Below are positions 35,825 to 43,738 of a DNA stretch of 64,000 nucleotides, piece by piece (the stretch's first letter is position 1; each line of letters opens with the position of its first letter). Below the pieces are notes generated by a model that made no database searches, had not been told where the DNA came from, and worked only from the letters and a program-made list of their open reading frames with translations. The stretch is from Helicobacter cinaedi CCUG 18818 = ATCC BAA-847 (GTDB taxonomy: Bacteria; Campylobacterota; Campylobacteria; Campylobacterales; Helicobacteraceae): the NCBI RefSeq assembly GCF_000155475.1, contig NZ_DS990393.1:265358-329357 (forward strand), given 5' to 3'. The position numbers and the translations under genes were made by a program.

Positions 35825-35923
35825 ATGCTAGAAAAAATTATCCTTGTTTGCATTGCACTTTCGGTATTTGTTATTCCTTTAATGGCTCTTAGAGCTATCA
35901 TACACGACAAAAAGAATAGATAG
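35825..35923 (+). CDS. Tiny membrane peptide, 32 residues
   Basis: ATG 35825, three bases after the previous stop, encodes MLEKIILVCIALSVFVIPLM followed by a basic tail (HDKKNR). One membrane helix is predicted. It closes the chain of micro-ORFs at 35.4-35.9 kb. No family recognised. Confidence 0.4.
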   Translation: MLEKIILVCIALSVFVIPLMALRAIIHDKKNR

Positions 35924-36017
35924 AGTTTTTACTTCGCCACTTTTTTAACTATTCATTAAAAGTAGGCAGAATTAAAGTAGGTAGAATAGGATAAATCTAA
36001 GACAAGGAAGCCATATT

Positions 36018-36679
36018 ATGCTGATTTATGTCTCCATCACTCAAGATAAGGCGGAACATCCAATCAGAGATTGGAAAAAAATACAAATCAAAGACCTAGC
36101 AGAGCTCCACAACATCATTAAAACATATCCCTACTCTAATGCAAACTTTTATGATGGCTACCGCAAGGCAGATAACATTATATCATTTAACAATCTTCTC
36201 ATTTATGACATAGACAACAATAAAGATACGCCCAATCTCACAATAAAGCAAGCGGAAATATTGCTTACACAAAATCAAATCCACGCCCTTATTATGCCTA
36301 CTAAGAGCAATAATAAAGAAAAAAAAATGGGCATATTGCACAAAGATATAGAATCCTTATTCCAACAGTCACTCCGTACGAGTTAAAACAAAAGGATGAA
36401 TTTAGAATATTCCAAGAGCTTTGTGCTAGACAACTAGGCATTATGGACTATCTTGATAAAAGTGCGCTGAATGATATGTCTAGATTCTATTATGCAAGTC
36501 CCATCTCAGAATCTGGAAGAATCACAAATGGAAAGATTTTTGATACAAGAGCTCTTGAACAACAAGCTGGAGAAATAACAAAACAAAAAGAATTGGAGAA
36601 AAAACAAAGAGAAGCCATTATAAAGGAGATTCAAGCAAATCAAAATGCTTATAAACAAACACAGCCCACCCAACATTAA
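36018..36679 (+). pseudogene. Primase-like plasmid protein, frameshifted at poly(A)9
   Basis: The frame from ATG 36018 runs through NNLLIYDIDNNKD (a DxD pair) and HALIMPTKSNNKE, then shifts at the A9 run (36319-36327). With ten As it continues NGHIAQRYRILIPTVTPYE and the C-terminal half to 36679, ending in a charged coiled coil. About 220 residues in all. The DxD/H/R layout suggests the small primase-polymerase group used by plasmids, but I am unsure. It is inactive as assembled. Confidence 0.45.
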
Positions 36680-36792
36680 GATAAATGTTTATCATTTGTA
36701 TCACTTGATAAATATAACGCAATGATAAATTATGATATTCAAATGATTGTTGAAAAAATGAAAGCTGTGAAATTTACAAGGACACTTACATA

Positions 36793-37197
36793 ATGATAAA
36801 AACCACAGATTCCAAATATGCGATTATCCCAAATGCGAATCTCATTCACGATTTTAAAAGTGGAAAAACCTACAATGTCTATACCTATCTTAGCAAATTC
36901 AATAATACAAACAATGTAAATGCTGTAGCGAGAAGATTCCAAGAATTAACAGGGGAAGAAATTCTACAGGCGAATCACAAACTTATCCTAGATGCAATCA
37001 CAGAAGCTTGTGATAATGGAGTATCTAAAGACAAAGAGCTTGAGGCATACATAAAAGAAAAATTTGGAGTAAGATATGTCAAGTTTCACTACGGAAGTGG
37101 AGAAAGCTTTATAGAAATCGCTGATGTAAGAATGTTATTAAGTGAATATGGTGCAGACATAATCAAAAGGCTAAGAGAAAACAGAGAAAAAAGATAA
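36793..37197 (+). CDS. Plasmid-type hypothetical protein
   Basis: The 134-residue product (MIKTTDSKYAIIPNANLIHD) shows a possible helical DNA-binding region (NNVNAVARRFQELTGEEI). It follows a 23-residue frame at 36722-36793 whose stop overlaps its start. It may have formed a larger replication protein with the upstream pseudogene. No family recognised. The 198 bases after it are very AT-rich without a gene. Confidence 0.45.
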   Translation: MIKTTDSKYAIIPNANLIHDFKSGKTYNVYTYLSKFNNTNNVNAVARRFQELTGEEILQANHKLILDAITEACDNGVSKDKELEAYIKEKFGVRYVKFHYGSGESFIEIADVRMLLSEYGADIIKRLRENREKR

Positions 37198-37398
37198 TTA
37201 ATAAATACTAATTATATGTATAATAATATCTAATTTACATTTATTAATTACTTATTATATATAATACACTGAAAACCACCAGAGATAAATACAAGTATTT
37301 TATATGCTATAATCTCATTCTTTGCCACAGCTTGATATATTTCACAAGTTTAATGCGAAACCAACCTAAGATACAAAAAACATAAGGGGGCAAAATTG

Positions 37399-37692
37399 AT
37401 GACACAAGTAACAAATAAATATGAAACATATAGTCAAAAGCGGCTAGTTTCAACGCTCAATACCATACAAAAAAACATCGCCAAAACCCAAACCGAGCAA
37501 AAAAGGATAGACAATAAGCTTAATAAATTTCTTGCCGATGAAGTTTTGGTAAGCCAAGCTCTTAGCAAAAATCTAAACCCCACACCTATTGAAGATTCTA
37601 AAATCATACAAAAAATCAAAGGGGCTAATTTCTCACAAGATGAGCTTCAATCGATTAACGCCGAGCTTGAAAAAGATATGCAAGAGAGCTAA
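37399..37692 (+). CDS. Putative antitoxin partner of a RelE-like toxin
   Basis: The 97-residue coiled-coil-rich protein starts at ATG 37399 behind AGGGGG. Its stop overlaps the ATG of the broken RelE-like gene by one base (TAATG). The 52644-52949 gene has the same position before an intact RelE, which supports the antitoxin role. No standard antitoxin fold is obvious. Confidence 0.55.
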   Translation: MTQVTNKYETYSQKRLVSTLNTIQKNIAKTQTEQKRIDNKLNKFLADEVLVSQALSKNLNPTPIEDSKIIQKIKGANFSQDELQSINAELEKDMQES

Positions 37693-37970
37693 TGACTAAA
37701 GTTTTTATTAATAATAGAGCACAAAAAGAGCTTGAAAAAAAATTGGAAAAGCAATGCTCTTGCTGCAAAAAAGATTCAAATATTCCTTACAGAAAGACTT
37801 CCAAACATTGAAAATCCTTGTTTCTTGCCAAATGCCAAAAAGCCAAAGGTCGTGATAATCAATACCGCTGGAGACTTGGGGATTATAGGGTGATAGGCAT
37901 TGTTGAAAATGGTGAATTTTTAATTGTAAATATTACAAGAATTGCCCATAGACAAGGAGCTTATGACTAA
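37692..37970 (+). pseudogene. RelE/ParE-like toxin, two frameshifts
   Basis: It begins MTKVFINNRAQKELEKKLEK. One shift near 37755 and a second near 37845 are needed to read KIQIFLTERLPNIENPCFLP and then NQYRWRLGDYRVIGIVENG, ending RIAHRQGAYD. That C-terminus is close to the intact toxin at 52942 (NRYRWRFGNYRVIG). It is an inactive relative of that gene. Confidence 0.75.
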
Positions 37971-38118
37971 TGCGAAATTCAAACATTGACTTCAAATCCC
38001 CCATTCTAAAAGCAAAACAAAAGAGAACTCAGATTCTCTAGGACACCATATACTTGAAACATCTCCAGCAATTAGGAAAATAGCAAGAACTTATTTCAAT
38101 CTATTATACATATAATGT

Positions 38119-38835
38119 ATGTATAATATACTAATTACATACCTAAAAATTCAAAGGATTGCTATAATAGTTTCAGTAATCAATGAAAAGGGTGGGAGTG
38201 GAAAAACAACTCTCGCCGTAAATCTTGCTTGCAAACTCTCGCAAGAAAGAGATGAAGTTTTACTCATTGATGCAGATCCACAAAGAAGCACAGAAGCTTT
38301 TGTTAATATCCGCACAAATGCAGACTTACCACTCATTTTCAATTCAGTAACAAAGCTAGGAGATGGGTTAGCTAGAGAAGTGAGGTCGCTTTCAATAAAA
38401 TATGATTCAATCATTATTGACACATGCGGAAGAGATTCAAAAGAAATGCGTCAAGCTCTAGCTATTGCGGATATAGTTATTATCCCAATTGTGCCTAGTC
38501 AATATGATGTTGCAGTATTAGACAAAATGATTTCACTTTATGATGAAGTGATTTCAGGCTCACTAAGAGAAGAGGAACCAATCGCACTGATTGTCATAGA
38601 TAAGGCTTCTCCAAATCCATTTTTGGAGAAAAAAATCAACGACTTAAGAGATTATATTAATGAAAAGAATCTTAAGAATCTCCACTTAATGAACTCTATT
38701 ATTCACGAACGAGAAGCGTTTAAAAATGCCACTGCAGCGGGGCAAGGCATTACAGAATTTTGTAATAAAACCGACAAGGCATATATTGACTTCGTCTCAT
38801 TTTATGAAGAGCTTATTGCCTACATAAATCAATAG
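38119..38835 (+). CDS. ParA-family partition ATPase
   Basis: The deviant Walker A motif NEKGGSGKTTLAVN identifies a ParA-type plasmid partition ATPase. DIVIIPIVPSQYD and the IDTCGRD switch-like motif follow. The only in-frame ATG (38119) would add ~18 unusual residues. The family normally starts right at the IIVSVINEK position, and there the codons are ATA ATA after AAAGG. The natural start may have mutated. It lies upstream of a broken ribbon-helix-helix gene, as in par loci. Confidence 0.8.
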   Translation: MYNILITYLKIQRIAIIVSVINEKGGSGKTTLAVNLACKLSQERDEVLLIDADPQRSTEAFVNIRTNADLPLIFNSVTKLGDGLAREVRSLSIKYDSIIIDTCGRDSKEMRQALAIADIVIIPIVPSQYDVAVLDKMISLYDEVISGSLREEEPIALIVIDKASPNPFLEKKINDLRDYINEKNLKNLHLMNSIIHEREAFKNATAAGQGITEFCNKTDKAYIDFVSFYEELIAYINQ

Positions 38836-38853
38836 ATTAATAAGGAGTAATAA

Positions 38854-39140
38854 ATGGCAGGACTTGCAGGCATCAAAACAAATTCATTTAAAAGCGTAGA
38901 GCTCAACAGACCAAACTCAAAAGCGCAGGATATAAAAGAATTTATCAATAATGCGGAGGGCGAGACAGCAAACAAGAGTAAAAAATGGGTGCTCCATTCA
39001 AACCAGAGCAACAAAAGCGATCTTACAAATTAGCTATATCTTTTACACAACAAGAGCGAGAAAGCATACAGAAAATGGCTGAACAAAAATCTATGAACAT
39101 CACAGAATTTATAAGATATAAAATTTTTAATGCAAATTGA
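38854..39140 (+). pseudogene. Ribbon-helix-helix (ParB/ParG-like) partition partner, frameshifted
   Basis: ATG 38854 follows AAGGAG and reads MAGLAGIKTNSFKSVELNRP. At a short A-run (38981-38985) the frame changes; the first frame stops at 39033. The second reads QKRSYKLAISFTQQERESIQ and then MNITEFIRYKIF to 39140, a ribbon-helix-helix pattern. Position directly after parA supports a partition centromere-binding role. Confidence 0.6.
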
Positions 39141-39238
39141 TTAAGCACACTAATGCTATAATCACAAAGCCAAAGAAGAGAATAGGCTTTAAGGATCATA
39201 AGAAAGAATAAGAATCCTACTCAAAAGAGAAAAAAGAA

Positions 39239-40165
39239 ATGACAGACAATAGGAAAACGCTAGAAAATTTGTTTGGCAACATAAAACAAAACATACTCAT
39301 AGCAAATACACCAACGCAACAATCAAATACAACAAAATTCATTTGTGAGAACTTTATACCCATATGCAATAATGGATAACTCTCTTAAGTGCAAATGGTG
39401 GTGTGGGAAAGTCTTTTCTTGCCGCCAAAATTGCTTGTCGTTTAGCAAAATCTCAAACAAAATGTCTCTTATGGCTTAGCGAAGACACACAGCAAACAAT
39501 CAAAGAACGATTAGAAGATATTTGCTCAGACATATTTCAGCTTAATGTAGACATCTAAAGCGATTATGAAGGGATCTAGATATTCTTTCCTATATCCATA
39601 TTTGCAATGAAATGCCTCCTCCTATCACAACAAACACTCTTCCATATTTTACGGAGCTATTTAAAGACTATAAGCTTATTGTCATATATCCTTTAATCGC
39701 ATTTTATGATGGCGATGAAAATAGTAACTCACAGGCAAGAAGATTCATGGATTGTTTAAATCATATTGTGCGGGAAAATGATCAAGCCATACTTATTACA
39801 CATCACAACACCAAAGGCAACAATAATGAAACAAGTAAAACAAGGGGGCAAGTGCTTTTGTTGATGCTGTGCGCATTGCCTATGAGCTTAATTTTAAAAA
39901 GAGTAACAATCAACAAAACTTAGCAAGCCAAGAACGAGAGCTCAAGCTCATAAAAGATAACCTAGGCATCACTAATTCACAAGTATGGAAAGATAGAAGT
40001 CGAATAATAAAAGTCATTCCTAGAAAAATCACACTCTTTCAAGTGAGTACCCACTACCCCCGTAAGCAATTTATCAAAATTATTGATACGCACGAAGAGA
40101 GCTTGGAAGATATACAAAGATGGGAGAATGAAAAGAAAAAATCTAAAAAGGTAAAATTATGCTAA
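39239..40165 (+). pseudogene. RepA-like plasmid replication ATPase, several frameshifts
   Basis: It starts MTDNRKTLENLFGNIKQN. Shifted frames then carry LLSANGGVGKSFLAAKI (Walker A), LIVIYPLIAFYDGDEN (Walker-B-like), AILITHHNTKG and GASAFVDAVRIAYEL. This order is that of RecA-fold AAA_25/RepA helicases of mobile plasmids. At least three single-base breaks make it inactive. It ends overlapping the next gene. Confidence 0.65.
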
Positions 40166-40977
40166 CTGTACCAGCCACAATTGATGAACTTTTTCATGTT
40201 AAAAAACAATTTGATGTGGGATTCACTTCCACCAAGTTAGAAAATATAGTAGGAATATTCCTGCCAAGTCGCAATATCACAAAATCAAGAATATATAATG
40301 ATTTTATAAAGAAAAATCAAAAGTATGTTCTACAAGATAATGAGCACACAAGAGTAACTATCACTGGAAGACTGCTTACACAAAAGCATAAAGATGTCTT
40401 AGAATCTCTTATAACAGGAGTTCAAGGAGACTATGGAGAAATAGAACTACATAAAAGAGAGCAAATATTCAAAATAATAACAAATCCAAACCAAGCAAAA
40501 CAAGCTTATAGTGAGTATAGCGGAACTCAAACTAACGCTACTTGGTTTTATGAAAAGCTCGTAGAAATTGGAGATTGTGGCGTTCAATTAGATTCCAAAG
40601 ATGAAAACAACACATCAATATATTTTACATTCATAGATTCTATATATAAAGATGATAACAAAAAATAATTAATTTCAGCATAGCCTACACAAGATTTCTT
40701 GCAAAAACATTGATATATGATTATCAAGACTATCTTAAACCAATTTTAGGATTTAGTAATTTCTGCAAAAAAACAAACAAGAAGCTTAAAGCGTGAAATA
40801 CACACTGAACCCATAAGGTCCATAATGCACTTTATGCTAATGCACAAAACTAGAACAACCTATAAGCTCGAAACAATATTCAAAGATCTAGGTTTTTATG
40901 AAATTCTATCAAAAAGACAAATACAAGAACTTATGTCAGATCTTAAAGATGAAAAAGTCAGAGCATATCTAGAATAA
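40159..40977 (+). pseudogene. Plasmid replication-initiator-like protein, 3' part broken
   Basis: An open frame of 169 residues (MLTVPATIDELFHVKKQFDV) ends at 40668. Further coding-like text in other frames (IAYTRFLAKTLIYDYQDYL; then IRSIMHFMLMHKTRTTY and IFKDLGFYEILSKRQIQ) runs to a stop at 40977. The overlap with the RepA-like gene suggests a RepC-type partner that binds iterons. Family assignment is a guess from context. Confidence 0.45.
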
Positions 40978-41283
40978 TAGCAGTGTAGAAGACAGAGAAA
41001 GAAAAATAAGAAGCCCTATAAACAACGAAGACATTCTGCCAAAGAAAGGAAAAACAAGTAGCCAAATCACCCAACAAACTCTATTCTAGATAATATTAAA
41101 GCTCTTTTTTCTTAAAAACAAATTGCTTTAGGTTAAATCTTACTTAAAAGTTTGGATTCTCGCTAGGAAGCATTAGCTCTTCCTTCTTTGACAGCAAAAA
41201 ACTAAAAAACCGATTCTTTTTGTTTGATACGAGTGAAAAGCTTTATAATATTTATAATACTTTATAGAAGCTTTGGAAAACTG

Positions 41284-41338
41284 GTAAAAGTTCAACAAAT
41301 TTGGCAAAAATAGCGATAAAATTAGTAAAAGTTCAACA
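41284..41338 (+). repeat. Two 14-bp direct repeats (iteron-like)
   Basis: GTAAAAGTTCAACA occurs at 41284-41297 and 41325-41338, 41 bases apart start to start. It lies after the replication-gene remnants and just before an extreme AT-rich stretch. Only two copies are seen, so a plasmid origin is a suggestion only. Confidence 0.4.
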
Positions 41339-41399
41339 TTTTTCATACTATGAAGTGCAAATGAGATTTATCTTTTTTGTTTTGATGTTTGAGGATATG

Positions 41400-41525
41400 C
41401 TGATGATTATATAATAATTTTAGTTTATATATTAAAAGTATAATATATATAATTTTAATATAATAGATGTTTAATATACAAATAATATTATTAGATATAT
41501 AATTATTATACATATATTATATGTT
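41400..41525. other. Extremely AT-rich stretch, possible unwinding region
   Basis: About 125 bases are almost wholly A and T, with many TATATA and TAATAT steps. Together with the repeats at 41284-41338 this is what a plasmid origin could look like. It could equally be degenerate intergenic DNA. No gene is seen from 40978 to 41744. Confidence 0.35.
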
Positions 41526-41744
41526 TTTTAATTCCCAATATCTATAACTTTAAGTTTTGGTATCACAAGGGTGGAAAACTTAAACATCATAGAATCTCGC
41601 ATCAAAGGGCATTTCAAGGAAAACACATTAGTTTGAAAAGCATACTTTTCAAACTTTTTTATATATTCCAAGTTAAAAATCAACTCGAATGCACATTTAA
41701 CTATTGTATGTATAATTGTATATACAAAATACAAGGGTAGCTTT

Positions 41745-41978
41745 ATGAAGACAGCAATTAACATAAGACTAGACAATGATTTACTCAAAACATTGGATCA
41801 CGCGGCAAGAGAAACAAATCTCACACGCACAACACTCATAGAAAGAGCCATTATCGCTTATCAGGATAGAATAGATGAATTGATGAGTGATACTATCCTT
41901 GATGAGCTACAAGAAGGCAAAAGAACAACCTTGCCATTACAAGACTTTTTTAGCAAAACAGGCTTAGATGATGTATGA
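41745..41978 (+). CDS. CopG/ribbon-helix-helix antitoxin
   Basis: The 77-residue protein begins KTAINIRLDNDLLKTLDHAA with TRTTLIERAI, a ribbon-helix-helix DNA-binding fold. The C-terminal tail (LQDFFSKTGLDDV) would wrap the toxin. The stop overlaps the toxin start by 11 bases. It probably represses its own promoter (TATAAT-like sequence just upstream). Confidence 0.85.
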   Translation: MKTAINIRLDNDLLKTLDHAARETNLTRTTLIERAIIAYQDRIDELMSDTILDELQEGKRTTLPLQDFFSKTGLDDV

Positions 41979-42225
41979 AGTCTTTGTTGAGGAAAAAGAG
42001 AATCTATTCATTGCCCATTTAGCTCTGAAAGACAAAAGAATCATCAAAGATAAACTTTTAGATTTACAAAATGGCAATTTCAGTGGTGATAAAGCACTTA
42101 AGGGCAGACATAAAGGCAAATTTAGAAAAAGAGCTGGGAATTTTAGGATTATCTATCAAAAGCAACAAGATAAACTAATTATATGTGTGATTCGTATTGC
42201 AGATAGAAAAGAGGTTTATGATTAA
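41968..42225 (+). CDS. RelE/ParE-superfamily toxin
   Basis: The 85-residue protein (MMYEVFVEEKENLFIAHLAL) has KGRHKGKFRKRAGNFRIIYQ and CVIRIADRKEVYD, the standard RelE/mRNA-interferase C-terminal pattern with basic catalytic residues. Unlike its neighbours it is intact. With the upstream CopG-like gene it is a complete type II toxin-antitoxin pair. Confidence 0.85.
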   Translation: MMYEVFVEEKENLFIAHLALKDKRIIKDKLLDLQNGNFSGDKALKGRHKGKFRKRAGNFRIIYQKQQDKLIICVIRIADRKEVYD

Positions 42226-42315
42226 GTTTGTGTGTAAGTGTTTTTTGTTTAAGCCAAAAAAAACAAGGATAAGACAAAGCTAAGTTTGGATTCTAATTTG
42301 GGATTTTAAATGTGA

Positions 42316-42321
42316 TATAAT
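42316..42321 (+). promoter_or_regulatory. Extended -10 box for the hydrophobic-peptide RNA
   Basis: TGTGATATAAT ends with a perfect TATAAT and has the TG extension. Transcription would start near 42328, giving a leader of about 65 bases before ATG 42393. Confidence 0.6.
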
Positions 42322-42327
42322 TGTGAT

Positions 42328-42392
42328 TAGAGGTTGCCTAAGAGAGTGCGACCTCTCTTAGAGTAACCTACTTCCTTACAAAGGAGGTTACG
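42328..42392 (+). promoter_or_regulatory. Structured 5' leader that hides the ribosome site
   Basis: Stem 1: CTAAGAGAG (42338-42346) pairs perfectly with CTCTCTTAG (42353-42361). Stem 2: GTAACCT (42363-42369) pairs with AGGTTAC (42385-42391), and inside it CCTT (42374-42377) pairs with AAGG (42381-42384). Stem 2 swallows the Shine-Dalgarno AAGGAGG directly before ATG 42393. Such occlusion is typical of type I toxin mRNAs and of regulated leader peptides. Confidence 0.65.
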
Positions 42393-42464
42393 ATGAGTAA
42401 GATTTGTCTGAAAATCTTAGTCGCTATGATACTATTATGTCTCATAATAGTCAAGTGCTACTAA
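42393..42464 (+). CDS. Hydrophobic 23-residue peptide, candidate type I toxin
   Basis: ATG 42393 encodes MSKICLKILVAMILLC followed by LIIVKCY: a short basic head and one membrane-spanning helix. It has a promoter, a double-stem leader that masks a strong ribosome site, and a 3' stem, the usual anatomy of a type I toxin. The coding region contains a perfect inverted repeat (42432-42450). It lies next to an intact type II module. A decayed homologous copy is at 51.2 kb. It is not recognisably an AapA, Hok or Ldr peptide. An antisense RNA is expected but not shown. Confidence 0.5.
   Translation: MSKICLKILVAMILLCLIIVKCY
42432..42450. repeat. Perfect inverted repeat inside the peptide gene
   Basis: CTATTATG and CATAATAG are exact inverses around TCT. 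The minus-strand reading offers CATAAT, a possible -10 box for an antisense RNA running toward the ribosome site. Confidence 0.45.
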
Positions 42465-42474
42465 GATAATCCAT

Positions 42475-42502
42475 AGCCTACCTTGTAGTTAAGGGGTAGG
42501 CT
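42475..42502 (+). terminator. 3' stem-loop of the hydrophobic-peptide RNA
   Basis: AGCCTACC (42475-42482) pairs with GGTAGGCT (42495-42502) around a 12-base loop. An outer TAAGA/TCTTA pairing can lengthen the stem. No clean U-run follows, so it may act as a stability element as well as a terminator. Confidence 0.5.
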
Positions 42503-42618
42503 AGTCTTACTCTACTCTCTTACTTAACGCTATGGATTCTAACAATAGTGCCAAATGCTATCAAACAAAGAATCTTGTATCATTCCGCCAAAATAGATTT
42601 TTGAATATAAAGGATTCT

Positions 42619-42650
42619 AGTGATTGAGGAACAAATCATCACTCTTTTTT
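42619..42650 (+). terminator. Possible intrinsic terminator
   Basis: AGTGAT (42619-42624) pairs with ATCACT (42638-42643), followed directly by CTTTTTTC. The stem is short and AT-rich. Confidence 0.4.
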
Positions 42651-42669
42651 CAAAACAAAGATTAGAATC

Positions 42670-42792
42670 TTATGACAATGATTTAGATAAACATTTTGAC
42701 AATCTTCGCCTTATTGCAGGGCAATACTTGCCTTTAATCTTCTCAATCCTATAAACCCTACCACTTTTCTCAAGCTCAATGTAGTTTGTCAT
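42670..42792 (-). CDS. Small basic hypothetical peptide, 40 residues
   Basis: ATG 42792 follows AAGGAG. The product MTNYIELEKSGRVYRIEKIK continues into a basic tail (AIRRRLSKCLSKS). It could be a truncated gene. It is the only coding hint between 42465 and 42954. Confidence 0.3.
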   Translation of the reverse strand: MTNYIELEKSGRVYRIEKIKGKYCPAIRRRLSKCLSKSLS

Positions 42793-42954
42793 TTTCTACT
42801 CCTTGTAATAAATTTGAAGCAGGATTATAAACCACAGCTTTGACAGCGTTATGATAAAAAATTGAAAAAGTGAGATAAATTTGTAAGAAAATCTTCAAAA
42901 CTTTATTCTAAAGCTGTCATTCATCAAAGTGTTAGGGCAAAAGGCATTTTATGG

Positions 42955-43737
42955 TCAAACCCTAAAAATATATTCATTTTCCATAGGCATAGATTCTGTA
43001 TGTAATGGCACATTGTAGAGTTGGCTTAAATACTTTGAAGTGAGTAGATGTTTGGCGTTTCCAAAAATAGCATTTGTGTCTTGTGGTGAATCTAAGCAAT
43101 CAGTGATTTTATGAAGTAACACGACTTTATGCGACAAAAATCTAGCGTGTGAAGGAAAATGTGTGTTAAGAATAATGGTGCAGCCGTTGTTGCTAAGGCG
43201 TTTTAGCATATCTAAAATGGTTTTTTGATTATGAAAGTCAAGGTTTGATTCTGGCTCATCAAGGATAAGAATCTTTGGATTTTTAACTAAAGCCCGTGCA
43301 AATAGCACCATTTGCAATTCTCCGCCGCTTAAGTTAAGGCAAAGCTTATGCGTTAAATGTGTAAGATGAAGCTTGTCTAAAATATCGTGTGCTTGTTTAA
43401 AATGTGTCATATTTGGCTTAAATCGCACAGATGGATTGCACCCAAGTGCGACCATATCAAGCACCTTGATATTAAAGATTTGCGTCTTTGCCTGTGGGAC
43501 ATACGAGATAATTTTCCATAACTCTTGCTGATTGTAAGCTTTAAGTGATTTTCCAAGCAAGATACTCTCCCCAAGATTCCATTCAAGCAGCCCAACCATA
43601 CATTTAAGTAGGGTTGTTTTACCCGCTCCATTACAGCCTAAGATACCTAGCACTTCACCTTCTTGTAGGGTAAGATGGATATTATTGAGAATCTGCGTAT
43701 TTTTTCTTTTGAAACTTGCATTGTTTATGGCAAACAT
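42955..43737 (-). CDS. FecE/BtuD-type ABC transporter ATP-binding protein
   Basis: From ATG 43737, after AAAGGGG, the product is 260 residues. Walker A is GCNGAGKTTLL, signature is LNLSGGELQM, Walker B is KILILDEPES. It drives import with the permease that ends one base upstream. The family transports ferric siderophores, heme, cobalamin or Ni/Co chelates. An upstream in-frame start at 43875 would overlap the permease and is rejected. Confidence 0.92.
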   Translation of the reverse strand: MFAINNASFKRKNTQILNNIHLTLQEGEVLGILGCNGAGKTTLLKCMVGLLEWNLGESILLGKSLKAYNQQELWKIISYVPQAKTQIFNIKVLDMVALGCNPSVRFKPNMTHFKQAHDILDKLHLTHLTHKLCLNLSGGELQMVLFARALVKNPKILILDEPESNLDFHNQKTILDMLKRLSNNGCTIILNTHFPSHARFLSHKVVLLHKITDCLDSPQDTNAIFGNAKHLLTSKYLSQLYNVPLHTESMPMENEYIFRV

Positions 43738-43738
43738 T

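Noticed and set aside
36722-36793. 23-residue frame overlapping the start at 36793
   Set aside because: No ribosome site and no hydrophobic or charged pattern. Mentioned in the neighbour entry only.
41284-41530. Full plasmid origin with an iteron array
   Set aside because: Only two 14-bp repeats are seen and the Rep genes are broken, so it is kept only as a low-confidence hint.
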